From the NCBI RefSeq assembly GCF_000734895.2, contig NZ_CP011382.1, positions 3,016,700-3,080,699 of the forward strand: a DNA stretch of 64,000 nt, in the 5' to 3' direction. Origin of the DNA: Calothrix sp. 336/3 (GTDB taxonomy: Bacteria > Cyanobacteriota > Cyanobacteriia > Cyanobacteriales > Nostocaceae). The notes beneath the pieces were generated by a model. It searched no databases. It worked only from the letters and a program-made list of their open reading frames with translations, and was not told the DNA's origin. Of this stretch, positions 63,623 through 64,000 are shown piece by piece. Position numbers and translations under genes: made by a program. How positions within the stretch are numbered: the stretch's first letter is position 1; the number at the start of each line of letters is the position of its first letter.

Positions 63623-64000
63623 TCAAGGATTGCTCATGTTAGGAATAATAGTGACTTGGTGAATGTCAGGTTTGTCTGGGTTTTTTCTGGAGTGACGAGT
63701 AAACATAGCAAATATTAAAATCCGCCAAGCCGAGTGAGAAAGCACAACAGGAGACAGAATACTCATAGCGCTGAGGAATTTATATTGCTTGCAAGCAGCT
63801 AATATCCAATGTAATTTCAAATAATCTTTGATGATTGAGATGGGTGGTAGGCGATCGCGGTATTTTTCGTTAACTAAAGCGTATATTTTTTCTTTCATCA
63901 AAATATTAGCCTCTAGTCGTCGAGCAATTGCAAATTTTTGGTTATAGGCTCCTGACCACACAGTGCGATAGGCTAAACACCGATTCACAAAAATCCCACC
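63623..64000 (-). CDS. C-terminal end of an unidentified protein (cut by window edge)
   Basis: The frame is open to the right edge; about 126 residues are visible and the true start is outside. The visible part is basic, with hydrophobic stretches (YLKLHWILAACKQYKFLSAMSI, SAWRILIFAMF), and may be the tail of a membrane-associated glycosyltransferase. That identification is a guess. Confidence 0.4.
   Translation of the reverse strand, partial: GGIFVNRCLAYRTVWSGAYNQKFAIARRLEANILMKEKIYALVNEKYRDRLPPISIIKDYLKLHWILAACKQYKFLSAMSILSPVVLSHSAWRILIFAMFTRHSRKNPDKPDIHQVTIIPNMSNP

Overview
The window comes from a filamentous, phycoerythrin-containing cyanobacterium, most likely of the Nostocales. The evidence is the very frequent HIP1 octamer GCGATCGC, phycoerythrin rod linkers and bilin lyases, SasA, PcyA, HemJ, two eukaryotic-type Ser/Thr kinases, a CHAT/TPR protein, and short tandem repeats of the cyanobacterial STRR type. 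No rRNA, phage or plasmid replication genes are seen, so it reads as chromosome.

Layout. 1-5 kb: end of a polysaccharide export operon (SLBB export protein, chain-length/ATPase protein), then an AraC regulator and a membrane protein. 5-6.5 kb: two unknown divergent genes, one carrying a free-standing EF-G domain IV-like segment. 6.6-21.1 kb: what looks like a complete type III chromatic acclimation (CA3) locus. It holds rcaE-rcaF-rcaC (green/red cyanobacteriochrome kinase, single-domain receiver, four-domain DNA-binding regulator), pcyA with an L-box promoter, and the opposite-facing operon cpeC-cpeD-cpeE-(CpcD-domain protein)-cpeS-cpeT-cpeR-(ABM protein), with an L-box in reverse orientation upstream of cpeC. 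Behind it is a small operon of an unknown protein, an ankyrin protein, a HEAT-repeat protein and a CpeS-family lyase. The expected logic is: red light, RcaE to RcaF to RcaC, L-box binding, pcyA up and cpeC operon down; green light releases the cpe operon, and CpeR then activates phycoerythrin genes elsewhere. cpeBA and pebAB are not in the window.

21.6-30.7 kb: clpB, a small protein, an MntA-HepT toxin-antitoxin pair, a roughly 700 bp tandem array of about 20 HIP1-containing units, and a CHAT protease-NTPase-TPR protein of the kind found in bacterial programmed-death and defence systems. 30.7-48 kb: mostly housekeeping and signalling genes (AEC transporter, M15 peptidase, SLH lipoprotein, glycosyltransferase, SasA, DUF6671, HemJ, Uma2, M20 amidohydrolase, ferric-reductase-like membrane protein, two Ser/Thr kinases, ureidoglycolate lyase, RtcB). 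48-52 kb: a methyltransferase/HAD pair, then tRNA-Ala(CGC). Just downstream of the tRNA lies one end of a type V-K CRISPR-associated transposon (CAST), with one full CRISPR repeat, one spacer, a truncated repeat, and a 17-nt homing spacer that matches the tRNA in 16 of 17 positions next to a GTA PAM. No cas12k, tracrRNA or tns genes are present; a Cas6-helix-turn-helix fusion gene sits where cas12k would be expected. 52-60 kb: a signalling cluster of coiled-coil protein, OmpA-type protein, Rab-like GTPase, hybrid kinase, and a convergent second RcaC-like regulator. 60-64 kb: PHP-domain protein, purM, a small unknown gene, Fe-SOD, and the end of an unidentified gene cut by the window edge.

The two strongest observations are the CAST remnant with its tRNA-directed guide, and the CA3 locus with paired L-boxes and the RcaE signature residues. 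All family names come from reading the translations; no database search was possible.
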